From Dechloromonas sp. (GTDB taxonomy: Bacteria > Pseudomonadota > Gammaproteobacteria > Burkholderiales > Rhodocyclaceae): DNA of 59,904 nucleotides. Of this stretch, positions 55,949-59,904 are shown in pieces; within the stretch, counting starts at the first letter, position 1; the number at the start of each line of letters is the position of its first letter. The notes under the pieces are model-generated. The model was not told the DNA's origin. It saw only the letters and a program-made list of their open reading frames with translations, and did not search any database. The translations under genes were made by a program, and so were the position numbers. The stretch is taken from positions 1-59,904 of the forward strand of contig JAABQV010000016.1 of NCBI GenBank assembly GCA_011391255.1. The letters run 5' to 3'.

Positions 55949-56842
55949 TCAGTCCCCTTGGGGGACAACCGTTTCGGCCAACAGCTTGGCTCGCGCTGCA
56001 CGGCGCTCCGGCGTTTCCATACTGATCCGTCCGAGCGCGCCGGTACGGTAATCGATCAACAAAATCACTGCTGCCTTTTCCAGATCAAGTTCTCCGCCCC
56101 GCCCCTTGAGCAGGCAACCCCGTTTTTTGGCGATGGCTTCAATCACATTCACCGCATCGAGACTCTCGGTCTCAAAACCATAGCGTGCCTTGAGCAGTCC
56201 GGGATAAGCCTCAAGCAAAAAGCCGGCAAGAAAAGTCGCCACTTCTTCATCAATATAAGCATTGACGCCGACCGCGTGGCTGGCCGCCAGCATCAGACCG
56301 TCGATGGGATGAGCAATTTTTGGCCAGAGCATGCCCGGCGTATCGTAAATCGTCAGCTTTGAGCTGATATCAATACGTTGCTGCGTCTTGGTCACTGCCG
56401 GCTGATCGCCGACCGCCGCCACGCGTTTCTTGACCAGCGCATTCATCAGGGTCGATTTACCCACGTTGGGGATGCCCATGATCATCAGGCGCAGCGGCTT
56501 GATCGCATCATTGCGATGCGGTGCCAGCTTTTGCGCAAGACCGGGAATCTTCGCCACGTCACTGGCCTTCTTGCAGGAAATCGCGACGGCCTTGACGCCC
56601 GGCTGCTTGGCAAAATAATCGAGCCAGGCCTTGGTCGCCTCGGGATCAGCCATATCGGCCTTGTTCAGCAATTTCAGGCACGGCCGCTGACGGAAGGCGC
56701 GCAGCTCATGAATCATCGGATTGCTCGACGCCATCGGCAGGCGGGCATCAAGCACTTCGACCACGACATCGGCCATGGCCAGCGTCTCGCCCGCTTTTTT
56801 GCGGGCCTGCGTCATGTGACCGGGGAACCATTGAATAGACAT
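55949..56842 (-). CDS. rbgA: Ribosome biogenesis GTPase YlqF/RbgA
   Basis: A circularly permuted GTPase that helps late 50S assembly. The G4 motif NKAD (60-63) comes before the G1 motif GIPNVGKST (123-131), and DTPGM follows, which is the mark of the family. Length 297. The start begins [15 protein letters not shown], as usual. Convergent with dnaQ; 64 bases upstream of its start the YaiI-family gene begins on the other strand. Confidence 0.95.
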   Translation of the reverse strand: MSIQWFPGHMTQARKKAGETLAMADVVVEVLDARLPMASSNPMIHELRAFRQRPCLKLLNKADMADPEATKAWLDYFAKQPGVKAVAISCKKASDVAKIPGLAQKLAPHRNDAIKPLRLMIMGIPNVGKSTLMNALVKKRVAAVGDQPAVTKTQQRIDISSKLTIYDTPGMLWPKIAHPIDGLMLAASHAVGVNAYIDEEVATFLAGFLLEAYPGLLKARYGFETESLDAVNVIEAIAKKRGCLLKGRGGELDLEKAAVILLIDYRTGALGRISMETPERRAARAKLLAETVVPQGD

Positions 56843-56906
56843 TTCTGAAGCAAATCCTCAAGTTAGGCGCGTATTATCGCAGGTCGAATCTGCGGAACAC
56901 ACTTTT

Positions 56907-57350
56907 ATGCACATATGGGTCGATGCCGACGCCTGCCCCGTCGTAATCAAGGAAATTCTCTACCGCGTCGCCGAACGTACCAAATTGCCGCTGACGCTGG
57001 TCGCCAACCAGTGGCTAAAAACGCCGCCATACCCGACCATCCGCGCCATACAGGTACCCAAAGGCTTTGACGTTGCCGACAACTACATAGTCGATCAGGC
57101 AGTCGCCGGTGATCTGGTGATCACCGCTGACATTCCGCTGGCCGCCGGCGCCATCGAGAAAGGCGCCCTCGCCCTCAATCCGCGCGGCGAGTTGTACACC
57201 AAGGAAAACATCAAGCAAACGCTGGACATGCGCAACTTTATGGAAACCCTGCGCAACAGCGGTGTTGAAACGGGTGGCCCGCCGGCATTCAATCAGGCTG
57301 ACCGGCAGAATTTCGCCAACCAGCTTGACCGCCTGCTGGCCAAACGTTAA
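56907..57350 (+). CDS. YaiI/YqxD (DUF188) family protein
   Basis: A 147-residue protein beginning [18 protein letters not shown] and containing [20 protein letters not shown], the hallmark of the DUF188 (NYN/PIN-like) fold with conserved acidic residues D7 and D9. A nuclease-like fold is known for the family but the substrate is not. Start at 56907. Convergent with prfC, with a palindromic repeat between them. Confidence 0.92.
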   Translation: MHIWVDADACPVVIKEILYRVAERTKLPLTLVANQWLKTPPYPTIRAIQVPKGFDVADNYIVDQAVAGDLVITADIPLAAGAIEKGALALNPRGELYTKENIKQTLDMRNFMETLRNSGVETGGPPAFNQADRQNFANQLDRLLAKR

Positions 57351-57369
57351 ATAACACCCAAATAGTCGT

Positions 57370-57391
57370 CATTCCCGCCTACGCGGGAATG
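57370..57391. repeat. TTCCCGC-family palindrome
   Basis: CATTCCCGC (57370-57378) pairs with GCGGGAATG (57383-57391) round CTAC. It shares its core with the repeat at 9464-9515 and lies between two convergent genes. Confidence 0.75.
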
Positions 57392-57418
57392 CCATATTTT
57401 GAAGCAATCAGCACTACC

Positions 57419-58987
<1,569 letters not shown>

Positions 58988-59017
58988 GGCAGGCGGTATA
59001 AGAGCGAAAAGTCCGCA

Positions 59018-59023
59018 ATTATA
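59018..59023 (-). promoter_or_regulatory. Likely -10 element of prfC
   Basis: TATAAT on the minus strand, 31 bases upstream of the GTG. The -35 is poor (GCTTGT at 16 bases). Confidence 0.45.
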
Positions 59024-59184
59024 CCGTTGCCGCAGTGCAACAAGCCGGCTCAGCTACGATCACAGTAAAATCAAAAGACAGGTGGAATTGTTACGGTCAA
59101 CCACGTAATTGAGGCAAATTTTTACCCCCAGACCATGACACCTGATAAATTGCGCAGCAAGAACAATAAGGGAGAGCAGTTCTG

Positions 59185-59313
59185 ATGGTTTTCAGCGAAG
59201 ACTCACGGGTCAAGATTCCGTGCATTTTGCATCTGGTGCGCCTTGGTTATCGCTATCTCTCCCTCAAATGTGCAGCTTGGGATGAGCAAACCAACATCTT
59301 GCCGAGAAGATGA
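59185..59313 (+). pseudogene. hsdR N-terminal remnant (type I restriction subunit)
   Basis: A 42-residue frame starting MVFSEDSRVKIPCILHLVRL and continuing GYRYLSL...AAWDEQTNI, which matches the N-terminus of type I HsdR proteins. The likeness stops at the codon for NI (59297), after which the frame reads LPRR and a stop. The normal subunit has about 1000 residues. A GGGAGAG site is present upstream, so the start region is intact. What follows belongs to another gene. Confidence 0.7.
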
Positions 59314-59408
59314 AAGGCTTTAGCGACCGTCTGGATCGGCTGTTCAAGGAATCGGCTGGGCTGGAGCAGGAAATCAAGAAGCAGTTGGCGGGGCTGCGCT
59401 ATGAGTAA
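59298..59408 (+). pseudogene. hsdM C-terminal remnant (type I modification subunit)
   Basis: From 59298, in a different frame, the sequence reads LAEKMKGFSDRLDRLFKESA, then GLEQEIKKQLAGLRYE and a stop. This resembles the C-terminal helix of HsdM proteins. The hsdR and hsdM pieces meet within a few bases, so one deletion probably joined them. The stop overlaps the next ATG as ATGAGTAA. Confidence 0.5.
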
Positions 59409-59595
59409 ATTCGGCACAGAAAACAGCACTACCGAATTCAAGCGCCAATTGAACGACGCCCTGAAAAAAAGAGGGACTCTATATCCCCGAAAAAATATGG
59501 GCAGAGTCACTGGCAGAGTCAAGGGTAGAGTGGTTATCGCAATAAAACCGGCTTCCGAGGCTGGGCGACAAGCGATTGCGGGAGTTACGCCATGA
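59401..59595 (+). pseudogene. AlbA_2-type (RecG-like ATP-binding) protein, N-terminal remnant
   Basis: MSKFGTENSTTEFKRQLNDAL resembles the N-terminus of AlbA_2/AAA_4 proteins that often accompany type I restriction loci. After about residue 22 the frame turns into Gly/Arg/Val-rich noise, so only the start survives. Over 59477-59599 another frame reads LYIPEKIWAESLAESRVEWL, an in-frame TAA at 59543, then NRLPRLGDKRLRELRHE and a stop; this looks like the decayed tail of one more gene. It overlaps the next ATG as ATGAATAA. Confidence 0.5.
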
Positions 59596-59904
59596 ATAAA
59601 GTGAGCACGCCGAGCAGCGCCTACCAAGGCCTGCTACAAGAAATCGGCCAGGCACTCCACAGCGCCCGGCAACAAGCCGCCCAAACGGTTAACACCCTGC
59701 TGGTGCAAACCTACTGGCACATTGGCCAGCACATTGTCGAATTTGAACAAGGCGGCAAAGAAAAGGCTGACTACGGTAGCGGCTTGCTAGATCGCTTGTC
59801 CAAAGACTTGAACGTGCTGTATGGCAAGGGGTTTAGTCGCTCGAATGTGTTTTACATGCGCAAGCTTTATTTGAGTTTTCAAAATAGTGAGACGCTGTCT
59901 CACA
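59592..59904 (+). CDS. YhcG-like PDDEXK nuclease family (DUF1016), N-terminal part, cut by window edge
   Basis: A frame of 104 codons from the ATG at 59592 runs off the right edge with no stop. It reads LLQEIGQALHSARQQAAQTV, then VNTLLVQTYWHIGQHIVEFEQGG, KADYGSGLLDRLSKDLNVLYGKGFSRSNVFYMRKLYLSF, the pattern of the DUF1016 N-terminal domain. The nuclease domain would lie beyond the edge. Genes of this kind often sit inside type I restriction operons, which fits the remnants upstream. Whether it is intact cannot be told. Confidence 0.8.
   Translation, partial: MNKVSTPSSAYQGLLQEIGQALHSARQQAAQTVNTLLVQTYWHIGQHIVEFEQGGKEKADYGSGLLDRLSKDLNVLYGKGFSRSNVFYMRKLYLSFQNSETLSH

Noticed and set aside
59253..59627. 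A 124-residue open frame on the minus strand near the right edge
   Set aside because: It is antisense to the restriction remnants and has no recognisable domain.

Overview
The window looks like chromosome from a betaproteobacterium of the Rhodocyclales, most like Dechloromonas/Azonexus. This is inferred from gene content and order: a class I polyhydroxyalkanoate cluster (phaC, phaB, phaR), the run yceD-rpmF-plsX-fabHDG-acpP-fabF next to nadB and rpoE, rne divergent from rluC, and rluD-pgeF divergent from bamD. Protein sequences are typical of that group. No rRNA, tRNA, CRISPR array, prophage or complete insertion sequence was seen.

Layout. 1-6 kb: a Fic gene cut by the left edge, an orphan rfbB carrying an in-frame palindromic insert, a Sel1/lytic transglycosylase, a cyclic-nucleotide-binding protein, dgt, and a second Fic gene with an AT-rich upstream region. 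6-17 kb: ETF-ubiquinone oxidoreductase, fabI, nfsB, ppiD, a DsrE-like exported protein, purL and a small unknown gene. 17-20 kb: envelope-stress genes rpoE-rseC-mucD-glutaredoxin, with no rseA/rseB. 20-28 kb: nadB, ygfX-like, then the fatty-acid/phospholipid cluster on the minus strand. 28-35 kb: yceF-type maf, a tetrapyrrole-methylase-family protein, sppA, Rieske protein, HAD phosphatase, rluC and rne with a long leader. 35-43 kb: trmJ, suhB, phaR/phaB/phaC, a small membrane protein, a ZIP transporter, pgeF, rluD. 43-55 kb: bamD, a Ser/Thr kinase-HDOD-GAF protein coupled to a DUF3293 gene and rmuC, a giant DUF748 protein, then membrane protein/REC-GGDEF/CheY, gloB, a methyltransferase, rnhA and dnaQ. 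55-59 kb: rbgA, a YaiI-family gene and prfC. 59.1-59.9 kb: compressed remnants of a type I restriction-modification locus, then a YhcG-like DUF1016 gene cut by the right edge.

Most of the window is housekeeping: membrane lipid synthesis and its carbon-storage counterpart (PHA), envelope quality control (RpoE, MucD, PpiD, BamD, SppA), RNA processing (RNase E, pseudouridine synthases, TrmJ) and DNA replication or repair (DnaQ, RNase HI, RmuC). The least ordinary parts are the two edges (Fic genes and the decayed restriction locus), the kinase-HDOD-GAF signalling protein, the apparent loss of the RpoE anti-sigma genes, the hairpin abutting the plsX start, and the palindromic repeat that became part of the rfbB protein. 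I did not find a clearly new multi-gene system; the kinase operon is the best candidate for one.
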